Origin: Gnetum montanum
Taxonomy: Eukaryota > Streptophyta > Gnetopsida > Gnetales > Gnetaceae
Reading direction: 5' to 3'
NCBI GenBank assembly: GCA_015680685.1
Contig: MNCI01011056.1
Location: forward strand, 318,246 to 382,245
Length of the DNA stretch: 64,000 bases
Part shown: piece by piece, positions 11,770-24,259 of the stretch
Layout of the letters: each line of letters begins with the position of its first letter
Numbering within the stretch: the stretch's first letter is position 1
Translations under genes and position numbers: made by a program
The notes under the pieces: model-generated
The model's input: the letters and a program-made list of their open reading frames with translations, nothing else
The model's database searches: none
Told to the model about the DNA's origin: nothing

Positions 11770-14050
11770 AAAAAAGTGCCTAAGAAAAATGGCACAATGT
11801 GCAACTTTACGATTACTCTGACCATAAATTAACCATCTCTAAGCACTCTAGTGAGAGGTCAAAGGATAACAAAGAAAGACACCCATGTGTGCTAACTCCC
11901 TCATAAGCATTCTAATAAGGGATCATGCTATGGCAACAGCCTCTCAAAGCATTGCATCTCATACGCATTTTGTCCCTGAACTTGTTTTCTCAAATCCACC
12001 CCTTACCCCTTTCCTCACATCACTCTCCCAGTACTCTCAACTGTAGTAGAGAATCATCCAAGCAAGCACTGAAGAGCAGTGTTGGTGTCTAGTTCCTCAT
12101 GGTATTTCGTATTCTTTGTTGACATCTCTCAAGAAGATCCTCTAGACATCAACAAAGAGGGGCCATTGAAACATCATAAATTTTAGAAATCTCATGCTCT
12201 AGTAGTCCTAGAATGTGGGCAAGGGTCCTCGCAAGCATGGTGACATGTTGGACTATGCAAAAAATATCCTCTATGGCACAATCAATGTAGCATCCAACCA
12301 CAAGGCTAGTTTGCATGAAAGAGGCACTAAGAGTAGGCCACACAATGTCGCAAATTTCCTATTGCATGGGTTGATAGGCTAGCTCCACCCTCTAGCTCAC
12401 CTAGCTTGACACTTGACCTAGCTAACAATCTACCTAGGGACCATGCTAGGAGCTATCAAAGGTACTTAGGATGAATGAAATAGTTCAGCAAGTGTTCTAA
12501 CTACAAGACCTGCTACACTCCAAAGCGTAGCAAGCCTTGGGGAGATTGATTGCACATAACAAATGTAGATTGACAATAATTCAATCCTTTAGGATATCTA
12601 CCCCACTTCATCCTTGATGCATGAGTAACATGACACAACAAAAATGTGGAAAATTTTGTTATAAATCCTCTTCACTCAAGTGCTATGCTATGCTATGCTA
12701 CGTAGCATAGTAGAGATACACTCTACCAATACTCCTATTCAAATGGCTTTGATGGAGTAGGAAAATTTTCCCATGCTTCAATCATTGAACTGGTTTTCTC
12801 TACTGACATACTAGGACATGGTTAACATCTGGTAACCAAATTTTTGCAAGATTGAGTCAAAATCCAAGACTAATTGGGTGCTACACTGTGCTACACTACA
12901 TAGTGTAGCATAGCATAACAAGGAAAAAATGTATGAAGGCCATCTACAAATTGGTTTTAGCAAGAAGATTGCACTTGGTCACACTTCAACCTCCATGACT
13001 GACTATCCCACTTCACCCTCAGGCTTCAAGCAAGGTTTCTTGATAAAGCATTGCAAGATCAAATGAGTATGCATGTCATAGTGAGGATGAAAAAAATTAA
13101 AGTGTCCCAAGGATGAACTCAGTACCTCCCAGTACACTTCAACATGAAAGAGAGGGTTGTAGTTACTTGCCTATCCAGGCCTCAAATAGGTATTTTTGGC
13201 TTTTAGGCAAGATTTCTTTCAAGATCGGCGACTACGCTACACAGTGTAGCACAGTGTAGCGTGTGGGTGCCTATGCTATGCTAATATACTAGGTAGTGTA
13301 TTTAGTGTAACACTCACATGGGAGCCTCAAGAAATCTTTGATTATCTTTAGAACTTGTTGGCAACACTTACTCTCATCTCGGCATATCTTCAAAGGGAAA
13401 AATTAGCAAGCTTGCTTTGTTTTGCACCCCCTAACTATTCCCAAAGTTGTCCCTACACTTGGCCTTGCTCGCCAGAGAAAGGAAGATATAGTCTTGGAGC
13501 ACAAGATCCACTTTGCATGCATTGTTGGTAGTTTTCTTGTAACAAACATGATAGCTCACTAGACTCTAGCACATGCAGCTAGAACAGTATGGTCATGGCG
13601 TAGCAGGTTTCACAGCCAACATCACACAACATCATGGCATAGTCATGTTTTAACTCTGTGGGACCTAGGATACATGGCATCAAAACCATGTTTTTCTCTT
13701 ACTATTGGCTCTATAAATACCTTAGAAAACAATGTTCAAAGGATTGGCTTTTGGAATGGTTGGCTTTTGGACTCATCTTTCCTGTGGTTAGCTTTTGGCA
13801 TTTTTATCGTGGTTGGATTTTGAGCATGTTTGGCATTCTAGCATTTTGGCTTCCTAGCAATTAGTTGTGACAAGGAGACTAGCAAGTAGAAGGCTTTTGT
13901 TAGTAAGCTATTGATAGTAGTTTAAGGAGCTATGACCATACTACTTTTTTGCAAGATATGTCTATCCACATTGCCATCTATTGTACACATTGTTCAGTCA
14001 AGCAAAGATCAAATCCCCCGATCTTGGGGTGGTGCACTTTCTCACCCAAG
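11770..14050 (+). mobile_element. LTR-like region of TatL (3' LTR, borders uncertain)
   Basis: The region carries a TATA box (TATAAATA at 13712-13719) followed by sequence that resembles the TatR leader on the opposite strand near 57160. Both have CTATAAATA, then a CAAAGG..TTGGC tract and TTGAGCATG with GCATTTTG. It is also rich in the GCTATGCTACGTAGC palindromes seen in the TatR LTR-like region. Neither end could be defined by TG..CA plus target duplication. The open frame at 13932-14297 has no recognised similarity. Confidence 0.5.
12680..13310. repeat. Cluster of GCTATGCTACGTAGCATAGC palindromes
   Basis: Several imperfect or perfect palindromes occur here: CTATGCTACGTAGCATAG near 12697 is a perfect 18-bp palindrome, GCTACACTACATAGTGTAGC lies near 12890, and CTACGCTACACAGTGTAGC near 13230. 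The same family recurs at 57355-58315 and inside gene X introns. Confidence 0.75.
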
Positions 14051-14329
14051 CCTACTTCACTTTTTTTTGTTATTTTCATATTTTGCATTATTCTCAATTG
14101 CTTTATTTATTGCTCATAGCATCAATGCACATACAACATCTTTAAAACCAATGTTTATGGAAAGTGATTGTACACTAATTAAGTCCTTGTCTAATCAACC
14201 AGACCGTTTAGGGCACCCCACATCTATTTACATCCAGCATGGCCCTTGCATAGATCTAGGGTTAGGCTATATACTTGGTGACCTCTTGGTGTTCTAGCCA
14301 TCAACGTTTTCGATCGCTATTGCAAGGTT

Positions 14330-16450
14330 ACCAACCACTAATGTGTCTAAGGGCTTTGGTGGATTGCAAGGTCAGAAGAAGGGTATTTTCTTTATTTGTG
14401 GTTCTGACCTGCTAGATGGATTAACAAATTGAAGTTTAACTACCCTCATAGCATTTCCTTACTATGGTTTAGCAGGCAATTCACCCTACATGGATGAAAT
14501 AGGTGGTAGTTTTGTAGAATGTGGAAGAGTAGGTGCAGGAACAAGAGCTACCTAAGGGTAGTAGGTGGCATCCCTCCATGGATAGGATGATTGGTATGTT
14601 TTAGGAGGGTAGTGGTGAGGTTGGTACGTAGCAATATGACTAGAGGAGTCCCTTGGAGATGAAGGTTGTTGAACATAGTAACCATAGAGATTTGGTTGTC
14701 GGTAGCAGTATTGCTATCTTGGAGGTGATAATGTCCACAATTGTGGTTGTTTCCATTGCTAGTACATTTCATAGGATTGCAAAGGAGTTCCAGTTGGAGA
14801 GTATTATTGTGGTTAGTGTAATTATCAAGGATTTCCTTGTGGAAAAGACAATCTTTTGACCATTTTCATTTGTGCAAGTTGTGAATGTAAGACATACATC
14901 CCAGATTCCTACAAGTGTTATACAACTAGACAACATCCCTTAGGATGTTCATACTGGAAAACATTACATTCACCATCATCATATGAATTGCTATCTATAA
15001 CCATCACTTATGAAACCATTTTACCTTTACCCATAGATATGGTGCATTTATCTTCCTTATGTCTTTGATGCTCATGCTCACCGCTTTGCTCCTTGGACTC
15101 TTCAATAATTTTTAGAATAACTTGAAACCTATTGTCCATGGAGTCGCATAATTGATCAATCTTAGCCATGATTTCTAATTGGAATTTCTGGAATGTTAAG
15201 GTTTTTTGATTAACCACCTCATCTATAGCGAATTCATCCTCACTATCACAAAATATGACCTGCTTTTTTCAAATATAAGGATCTCTGTTGTATTCTTCTG
15301 CATTTTCATGTTTTCTCAATTCTTCCTTTTCCTTGGCTACCTACTCAATTAATTTTTGAATCCAATGAAGAATCAATTCTGTTAATCTTCCTTTGGCATA
15401 AACACCAAGGATTTTTCTGGTTTCAAATCGTAACTCATCTATGATATAGCGAAGGTGATCAAGCTGAGAGTATCCATGGCCAGGACACCTATGCAATAGA
15501 GAGTAGTATTGGCCAATAGTAGCATCCAAGGGTTCATGATTCCCTTGTTTCCACCCTTGAATTTTTTTCTTAGATTTAATACTTTGGAGTACATTTGATA
15601 TTTTTCATTGAATAATTCGAACATCACACTCCATCGCTTGATTGATTCTAGTTCCAAGGATTGATACCAACTTTTTGCTTTCTTTATAAGTGTCCTTGGA
15701 AATAATTTTAGCTTTTGAAAATCATTCAAGGCACACACATCTTGGAATGCTTGAAGATTATTTTGTGGATCAACATCATATCCTCCCTCTAATAGAGAAA
15801 TATTTTTCATATCAAGCCTCTTAATTCAACTATCCTTCATGTGCCTAGTTGGAATCCTCATAGCCTTTGCAATATTTAACATGCCCCAACTAGGAAGTAG
15901 AGGTTCATCAAGGCCATGATGGTAGTGCCTATGTTTTTCCCTACTAGCCCTTCTTTCTTGATGATGGACCTCTCCGAATTTCCCATGTCTTTGGTCACAA
16001 CTGTCCTGATGATCCCTTCTGTTATTCTGGTCCTGTTGATCACCCCCATCATGGTTATTTCTTTTATGGTCACGATCTGAACCAGATGAAGAAGAAGAAG
16101 ATGATGAAGAAGGGGAACTTGCTCCACATTGATGCCTATCATTCTTCCTCTAATTCTTGTAATCATGATCACAATCATGATCTCCTTTGTCTCCCTTTTC
16201 TTGACTTGCTACATTTTTGTAATTGGATCTATTTTGACCAGAACCTGTATTGTGGATTGTGGATTGTACATTCTAGTTGAGGGCTTCTTAAACAATGTCA
16301 AAGAGAGAGGAATCAGTAAAGAAATTATTTCCTTCATCAATTGGGCCAAGCAAAGGTGGAAATATGTTTGACCCCTTGCCCTTCACAAGCTAGTGTTGAT
16401 ACCTTAATTTTTGTGCTTCAGTGGGATGATAATCCCTTGAGTCAAGATCT
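14330..16450 (-). pseudogene. Gypsy gag, element G1 (truncated)
   Basis: Minus-strand gag polyprotein with stops and frameshifts. The capsid-type region is at about 15341-15810 with LQAFQDVCALNDFQKLKLFP, KSWYQSLE, QYYSLLHRC and ETRKILGVY. The same landmarks occur in G3 (KYYSLLHRC, about 40770) and, more decayed, in G2 (RYYSLLH, about 19690), so the three are one family. An arginine-rich, highly charged segment lies upstream (15876-16178). A coiled-coil-like stretch follows (15008-15217). No protease or pol follows: the element is lost near 14330, where TatL sequence begins. It belongs with the primer site at 16842 and LTR at 16861. Confidence 0.78.
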
Positions 16451-16841
16451 CACATCTCGTATTCTCCATGGAGTTGTTGAATCCCATGTCATATGAGCAT
16501 TAGCTAGAACATTGCTAGAATATATTGATCATATGGAAACATAATTTTGCCTTCCATATCATGCCACCACATCAATTCATCTTAATGTAAGATTAAGGTA
16601 AAGTCCAGTACATACTCATTAGGATGAGCATATAGCACCTGGTATTGTTGAGGCACCTAACTACCCTAGGCAGCGATGGGCTCCTATAAGAACAATAAAT
16701 TTTGTGTTAATAAATAGTTTTTAGTTAATATTTAACTTAATGATAATAATTTTTTTTATTTTCATAGGATTTGACTCTTAGGGTTTGAACAACAAGGTTG
16801 CTACATTTCACTAGGTTTAGATAGCACATGAAGAACTCCAG

Positions 16842-16860
16842 TCCTTGGCAATGATGCTAA
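16842..16860 (-). other. Primer-binding site of G1 (tRNA-Asp-like)
   Basis: On the minus strand the sequence TTAGCATCATTGCCAAGGA follows the LTR directly. It is a degenerate match to the TTGGCGCCGTTGCCGGGGA site used by many plant gypsy elements (primed by tRNA-Asp). Confidence 0.65.
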
Positions 16861-17693
16861 TGATGACCATCAAGGTACCCCTATGCCCAACCATATGAAT
16901 CAAAATTGTTCACTTACAATCTAGTTGAATTTCATAGACTATAATTACAAAGTACAGTAGAGCTAAATAGTGTGTGCATGTTGTTCATTCATTATCTTCC
17001 CACTGCCACTTATGAAATGCAATTGTATGGTTAAGTGTGACTAAGGCATAGGATTTTTATTATTTTGTGTTTTATGGAATTAATTACCTAGAACAAGAAT
17101 AAAAATAATAGTGATTAAAAGTAAGAGCGATTAATTGCACAGTAAGCTATAGTCTAATCTAGCTTAACATAAGTAACCGTTCTCACTTCCCGAACACATC
17201 CTGAAGTTTGTGTGAACAATACTAGGCTATCAAATGCTAATCATTTCTAAGCTACCAAGTGTCACACATATGCTCAAATGGGTTGTGCTTGTGTATCTTA
17301 ATAAGTTTTTTAATTAATCAAAATTAAGTACTGCATAAATAACATTAATGTAAATTTCATGAAATACTGCATAAGAAAGAAAATATCAAGTGCTATAAGG
17401 AATGGATCAAAGAGCTCATCTTTATTGCCAGCACAATGGTATGGTTAGGTACATCAATTCTTGAATAAAGATCCATTGACACTTAGACCTCCTACTATAG
17501 GCACTTGGAAAATATTATAACTTTCAAATGGACAAACTGCAAGAGTCTCGCTACTTGATTGCTAAAAACTTCCTCCCAATTCTGCACCCAGGCACTGTAT
17601 TTATAGACCTGAGAGTAACCCTACAATATAGAATGTATGATATCACATCTTGGGCCATGATATTGGGTACATGATATCATGTACCCAATATCA
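16861..17693 (-). mobile_element. 5' LTR of G1, 833 bp
   Basis: Read on the minus strand, the LTR starts TGATATTGGGTAC and ends ..CATCA next to the primer site. It has a TATA box at 17598-17605 (CTATAAATACA). It aligns with the LTR at 21137-21970 (834 bp) and that of G3 at 38445-39346. The start contains a long perfect palindrome (17653-17698). Confidence 0.78.
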
Positions 17694-17698
17694 TGGCC
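17653..17698. repeat. Perfect 46-bp palindrome at the G1 LTR tip
   Basis: The sequence from GGCCATGATATTGGG to its mirror CCCAATATCATGGCC is a perfect inverted repeat with no spacer. Its centre lies between 17675 and 17676 (ATGAT/ATCAT). It straddles the outer end of the LTR by about five bases. Related but imperfect ATGATATCAT motifs occur at the tips of the other LTRs of this family (38445-38495). Confidence 0.95.
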
Positions 17699-17699
17699 A

Positions 17700-18480
17700 C
17701 CCCAATATTAAAGTGATGAAAAACACAATTTATCACTAGTGGTGTATGATTGTGGTTTAATAGTTTCATTTTTGGGATCTTAGTTGGGTTCATTTTCTTA
17801 GGATTAGAATTAATAAATGAATCAGATTGTTCCATGCATATCTTGGATAGTTTAACATTCTCAGGTGTTAACCACCAGGTGTCTCTTGGTTTAATGGCTC
17901 CTACTCTCTCTTGTATGCACACTTGTTTTTCACATTTGTTGTGGATCAGTGTAATGACCATGTTGACATTCTAGAAGGTCAGTCCACAACTACATGTTTC
18001 TTTTTAGTAGTAATGCATGAAATCTATTGCATGTGTATGGCTTTGTGCTTGTCTTCCTTAGAGAGTTCAACAAATAAATCTCCCATACTTAACTTAGCAT
18101 TGATTATGCTAAGTTATACCCTCCACATGATAATTGGAAATTCCTTATCTTCATTTTTCACATTGATTAAAAGAAATTATATTGAATAAGATCACCTATT
18201 GATAATAGTCACCACATCCTCTATCTATCGCAAAGGAATGATGACAAACTGATTTGCAAGCTCTAACTTTATATTGCACTCCTTTAAGGGTGGTAGGTTC
18301 CATGCTTGATATGTTTCATAAGAGATCAAATTTACCCCATTACCTAAGTCTAATAGAGAATTGCATGGTAAATTTCCAGCTACTCTTAGATAAATCAAAG
18401 GAACACCTTGATCAATTATTTTCTTAGGGAGTGGTCTTTTCTTTCTCAAATTTTTGACTATTTTTGTAAGCATGATAATC
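17700..18480 (-). pseudogene. Gypsy protease region, element G2
   Basis: The minus-strand frame at 18225-18473 carries a retropepsin-like segment. LLDLGNGVNLISYETYQAW corresponds to the family DxGxxVNLI pattern, and it is preceded by PLIYLRVAGNLPC. Decayed downstream protease sequence (LSIINAKLSMGDLFVEL) continues to about 17700. There it is interrupted exactly where the G1 LTR starts, indicating that G1 inserted into G2. Stops are frequent. No RT of G2 is seen in the window. Confidence 0.7.
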
Positions 18481-18699
18481 TACATGTTTATGTTTGACGA
18501 TGATGGAAGCTTGTGGTTGGTAAGAGAATCAATTGTGAAAGAAGATAGTCTCGATGTAGTCCTAATTCTACTAGCCTTTGTAGGACTTATCCTAAAGAAA
18601 GGATGTTTCTTCAATTGGTCCTTAGTATTGTTGGTCATATCTTCTATCTGTAGATTTACTACCCTTGCAGCTTTCCTTTGTTATGATTGTGATGGTAAT

Positions 18700-20960
18700 T
18701 CACCTTGCATAGTAGGTGGTGGTACTACTAGAAAATGAGTTGCATGTTGATTTCAAGAGTCAACTATTGATGAATGCATATATGAGTTTGGATCTATCCT
18801 TGGTGGTGTTGATCTATAGTACTCCATGGGGTAGTATTGTGGAGTTTAGATAGAAGCATTACTAGGAGCAATTGTTGGATGTAGTATCCATGAGGATCAA
18901 GATGTAGATATGGATACTACTAGGGTGGTAGTGGCATATCCCATGATTAGGGTTGTTTCCACTATTGATGGTACTACTCCTATGGCTATGGATAGGCTCC
19001 CCTAGGATAGTATGTTGGTTGGAAGTTCTTCTTGTAGTTACCTTAAGGATAAGATAACATTCTGGGCATTTTTTTCTTAACAAATTTAGTATTAAGTGCA
19101 TATGCCCCCATTTCCTATAAATGTGTCATTTCTAGAAAACATCCCTTGGGATGTTCATATTGACACACAACACATCCTTCCTCATTAGTGGAGATAGTGT
19201 TTGAACACTCAACAACTAAACCCACTTTTCCCTTTCATCCAAAATCTTTCTTCTTTTTCTTATCTTTTCCCTTTCCAAAGGTTTTCTTTTCTCTCTTCTC
19301 TACAATATTTAGGGCTATTGTACATCTCTCATCAACTAAGTCCCACATTTTTGCTACATGTGCTACTACATTAGTGAAAATTTTTTGGATTGGTAGATTT
19401 TTCTTTTGAATCTCCTAATCCAAGATCTCATCCTCCTGTGTGTCACAAACTTGTGCATCCCTTTTCCTAATAGATGGATCTCTATTGTACTCTTCAACTG
19501 ATTCTCTTTTTCATAATTCATGTTCCTCATTGGCCACTTGATCAATTAATCTCTAGATTCAATGAAAAATCATTTCATATAGTCAAACTTGGGCATAAAT
19601 CCCAAGGGTCTCCTTGGTCTTATTTTGTAATCAATCTACAATGTTCCTTAGTTGCTTCCACTATGAGAATCCATAGCCTAGTCATATGTGTAGTAGTGAA
19701 TAGTATCTATCCATTACTACATCAAGGGTTTCATGAGTCACTTACTTTCATCCTTGGATTTGTTTCCTTAAGTTAAAGATCCATGAGTAGGTTTGGTACT
19801 TATCATTGAAGATCTCTAACATGGTACTCCATCTTCTAATTGATTTAGGTTTGAGTGATCTATACTAGCTCTCTACCTTTTTTACAAGTGTTCTTGGGAA
19901 TAACTTCAACTTTTTCCAATCCCTTTCAATGTTCTATAGGATCTAGGCATCATGGAAAACTTAGAGGTGATGTTGTGAATTAACAATATAACCACCTTTA
20001 AATATTATCATGTTATTCATATTAAACCATTTGATATGACTATCCCTCACTTGCCTGGATGGTATGTGTATAGATTCTTGGATCTTTATCATTCTATGGG
20101 TTTCCATCATGGGTTCATCATCATAATTAGGTTTGTACACTATGTTATAGTAGTGCCTCCTTCTATGCTCTTCCCTTTTATTATCCTCTCTTTGACGCCT
20201 TCATCTTCTTTGCTCATATCCTTCATCTTCTGAATCAAAATGTCTTGAATGATGGTCATGAGTCCTTCTTTCTTCTCTATCCTAATCTTAATACTTATAT
20301 CTTCTACTTTCAAAGTCCACCAATGATCATCATGAGGTGAATGAGATAGTAGGATAATAATGCCAACTTGTCATCCTTTCATGAGTCCTATGTTGTCCTT
20401 TGCAAGGCCTAATAGAAACTCTTGGGTTTGAGTCTTACTTACACTTTGAGTTAGTAACCTCCCTCCTAGGTATCTCTGCTAGAGTAGAATGAAATTAAAC
20501 TTTATCAAGTTCCTCAAGTCTGATGATAGGTATTTTTGAAGGCTCTTCATGATTCTGATGGAGTTGTTCTATAATGAATGCATCAACCTTCAGTTCTTCC
20601 AAGATAACAAAAGTGTTAGCCTATTTTCATTTTTTGTGTTCATGTTGAATTTTCATAGCAGCATCTTTTTTCATTTTCTCCTTTATGGGTTCATAGGGTC
20701 TTGTCATGTGATGAGCGACATGGTACCCTTCCGAAATTTAATCCAAATGCATTCCCCTTAAGGTAGTTTGAAGAATGCTAAGTGCTGCATGTTCTAGAGA
20801 TAGGACTATGTTTCCTTGCATGTATTTCCACCTCATTTGTCTATCTTGATGGAAGATAAAAGTAAAATTTGGATGATAATGAATAGTGTAAGCATAAGGG
20901 ATTCTTGTTTACATTAGCATCCCCAATTCTTCTTCTTTATTAATTCTATCATTGCTTCTC
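18700..20960 (-). pseudogene. Gypsy gag, element G2
   Basis: The minus-strand gag is strongly decayed. Landmarks shared with G1 and G3 include RYYSLLH (near 19690), followed by a GxGFSW tract and KTKETLGIYAQ. An arginine-rich region lies at about 20160-20290. Long plus-strand frames here are shadows. The region lies between the primer site at 21118 and the protease at 18225-18473, in the standard gypsy order. Confidence 0.68.
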
Positions 20961-21117
20961 TTTGATTTCTTAGTAGGTGATGTTGTATTCTTGTTTGAAG
21001 GCATATTATTGTTTAAGAAATTTTTTTAAGTATGCTTATTTTAGAGTTATTAATTTTAACATTAAGTTTTGATACAATGAACTTTGTGAAATCAATTACT
21101 CAACATAGATTGACTAG

Positions 21118-21136
21118 TCCTTGGAAACGACACCAA
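21118..21136 (-). other. Primer-binding site of G2 (tRNA-Asp-like)
   Basis: Minus-strand TTGGTGTCGTTTCCAAGGA directly follows the LTR end. It is close to the tRNA-Asp-type site TTGGCGCCGTTGCCGGGGA. Confidence 0.75.
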
Positions 21137-21970
21137 TGATGAGTGGTGGAGCAATTTAACACCCAACCATATAAGTCACAAGTGTTCACACATGACCAAA
21201 TCATAATCCATGGATCAGGCAATGTGATTATCCTAGTAATTTATTTAAGTTCATGACCATTGTCTTCCCACATGAGCTAGTGAAATCTATGGGTATGATT
21301 TAACTCAGAGTAAGGTATATGATATTTTGATGTTGTAGGGTCATTATTACTCCTTGTGAAATGTTGAAATAAAAAGAGTTTCTAAGTATAACTAAAATAG
21401 TAAATAAATCTATTATATCCTAAGGTGATTAGTATCTAATATTGATCTTCCATACACATCATGGGCTTTGTGTAACTACTACTAAAATTACCAAGTACTT
21501 TGCTACTAGGAAAACTAAGCAACTACACTACTGGATTACCAAGCAATTACACATAAGTGCTTGACATTAGTTGTACTCATTTCACTTAACAATAGTAATG
21601 GTAAAGTGCATGAAAAAGTAAACATGAACTACGGAAATAGTAAACATTATTCTAAGTAAAATAGTAAACTAGGATAATGCTTCAATAGTATAAAATAGCT
21701 CAATCTTTATTGCCAGTCCCACTTGTGTTTAAGTAGAAGATGATTGAATAAAGACTTTGTACACTGCATCACACTATACTATGGGCCTTCACACTTCTAG
21801 GTACTTAGAACTAAAATCATAAAAACAACCTAAAAGAGTCTAGTTACTATCGAATAAACAATTCTATGGATCCGTGTGCTTAAGTGATGTATTTATAGGC
21901 TAGTATGCATCCTTTTATATAGCATGAATGGTAACATAGCTAGTGTTACGACATTGTATATCCAATATCA
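21137..21970 (-). mobile_element. 5' LTR of G2, 834 bp
   Basis: The LTR starts TGATATTGGATATAC at 21970 on the minus strand and ends ACTCATCA beside the primer site. It has a TATA box at 21890-21897. The near-identical length and shared landmarks with the G1 LTR support both boundaries. Beyond 21970 lies plus-strand pol sequence of element C. Confidence 0.78.
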
Positions 21971-22079
21971 CAGTCCTTGAAAAACTTGACTTTATCAGTA
22001 ATGGAGTGGAAATATTCATGGTTGATTTTTCCACTTATGGGATAGACTTCAAACAAGAATTACAGTAATTAGAGTAGGT

Positions 22080-24250
22080 TTCAAAAAGATGTGTTGAAAA
22101 TAATCTAAAGCTCAATTGGTAGAAAATCCATTTAGTGGTCCAAGATGGTATTATTATGAGACATAAAGTATCTTAAAAAAGAATAGAGGTAGATCCTGAT
22201 AAGATAAGAGTCATTCAAAATATTACTCAGAGAAAATAGATTGTTAAAGATGTTAGATTATTCTTTGGCCATATAGGATATTATAGAAGGTTAATTGAAA
22301 ATTTTTTAAAGATAGAAAAGCTACTAATAGAATTATCAAAGAAAGATACACCATTCCAATGGACAACACAATGTGAAAAGGCATTCAAAACATTGAAACA
22401 TAAGTTGACTAAAATACTAATCCTTCAAGCTTAGGCTTGGTATAAGCCCTTCCACATTATGATATATGCTTCAAACTACACACTAGGTGTAGTACTAACT
22501 TAACTTGATGATAAGAAAAGACCATATTACATAGACTATGCTAGTATAAGCATTACTAGGACACAACTTAATTACACCACTATAGAAAAGGAGCTTATGA
22601 CCATAGTGTACACATTTGAAAAATTAAAACATTATGTGCTTGGATACCCTATTTATGTCCACATGGATCATAGTGCTATTAGGTTTGTGATGAATAAAGT
22701 AGTGTTTAGTCCAAGGGTGATATGATGACCTATGATATTACAAGAGTTTGACATTGATATGATAGAAAAGAAAGGAACAAAAAATATTGTAGCTTATCAT
22801 TTGTTAAGACTAAGATGGAAACCATGAGAATAAGATGAACCATTATTAGACCAATTTCTCAATGAAAACTTGTTTACAAAGATAAAAATGATAATCAACT
22901 CAATAGAAAAGTCATGGATTAGTGACTAAATGAATTATTTCATCACAAAAGAGCTTCTTGTTGAGTGGAACAAGAAAAAAAAGAAANTACTAAATGAATT
23001 ATTTCATCACAAAAGAGCTTCTTGTTGAGTGGAACAAGAAAAAAAAGAAATAATTCCTCTACTAAGTTAAAAAGTATATGGAAAATAATAGAAATCTTTA
23101 TAGGATATGTGCTGATGAACTAATAAGATGGTGCATTCTAGAAGAGGGCCAACAAAGAACTCTATAAGAGGTGCATAAGGAACCATGTGGTGGTCAATAT
23201 GCAAGATGAAAAATAGCACTAAATCTGATGATGGTAGGTTACTTTTAGTCTACCATATACAAGGATTAATACAAATTCACACAATCTTGTGAAAGATGTC
23301 ATCACGATTGAGGCATAATGTCTAGAAATGAAGAACCATAATAATGGATCTAGCCATTAGAGTCATTTGATATTTGGGGAATTAAATTTGTGGGGCCCAT
23401 CATACCAATGTCCAATAGAAAATCATACATTATAGTGATAGTTTATTACTGCACAAAGTGGGTAGAAGAAACTATAGTAAAATATCACACAACCAAAATA
23501 GTTAAATTCTTTCAACAACACATGGTGAATATATTTGGAGTACCATGCATGCTCATATCTAACAATGAAACACATTTTATAGGAACTATAGTTAAATTAT
23601 AATACAACTTGGGGTAAATCATAAATTAACCACACCATACCATCCCTAAGCAAATGATCAAGTAGAAGTGATTAACTAAAAAATCACAAGAATATTAACT
23701 ACAACAATTAGTTGATTTAGAAATGATTGAAGCACTAAGTTGAATGATGCTCTATGAGCATAGAGATCCACATGGAAACTTCCAATAGGATACTCATCCT
23801 CTAAACTAGTTTATGAAAAAAATTCCTACACTACCAACCAAGTGAAGCTGCAAAATTTAGCTACTACTAGTAAGCTTTATTTGGACCTAAAATTAGCTAA
23901 AATAACATGTCATGAATCTTAACCTTTTCGAGGAAAATAGACTTGTAGCTTTGATGATTAATGAGATTCACAAGCAATACTCCAAATGTAGGAATAGTAC
24001 AAAAATACAAGAAGTATCAATCCAACTGGGCAATAAAGTCCTATACTATAATCCTAGTCATGTGCCACAAAAGGTTAATTTCAAAACTTTATAGAAAGGA
24101 TCCTATATTGTCCATGCAACATACCAATCAGGTGCCATGTAGATCTATCACCCAACTAGTCCACAAAAGCTTATCCTAGTCAATATTCAACAAGTCAAAC
24201 CATTCTATGAACATCGCAACTCCTCTATGGATCCTACCCTATATGCCAAA
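22080..24250 (+). pseudogene. Gypsy pol fragment C: RT end, RNase H, integrase
   Basis: The fragment starts inside RT with the thumb/connection region (VDPDKIRVIQNI, LFFGHIGYYRRLIENF). RNase H follows, with ASNYTLGVVL, TTIEKELMTIVYTFEK and YPIYVHMDHSAIRF. The integrase has a zinc-finger region (CERCHHD), YYCTKWVEE and LISNNETHF. The second catalytic Asp of the integrase, expected in SDNGTHF, reads as Asn. Multiple stops are present. The 5' half of pol and the gag are absent, lost at the border with the G2 LTR. A single N and an adjacent duplication (22925-23050) disturb the frame. It has one RNase H, unlike the Tat elements. Confidence 0.8.
22925..23050. repeat. Perfect tandem copy of about 62 bp around a single N
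   Basis: The segment beginning ACTAAATGAATTATTTC at 22925 recurs at 22989 (period 64) with an N at 22987 between the copies. This pattern is typical of two contig ends that overlap but were joined as a minimal gap. Confidence 0.85.
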
Positions 24251-24259
24251 CCATCCTTA

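Noticed and set aside
13932-14297. 121-codon plus-strand frame with a hydrophobic start
   Set aside because: No recognised similarity. It lies at the border of the TatL LTR-like region and the truncated G1 element, and its composition looks like chance T-rich sequence.
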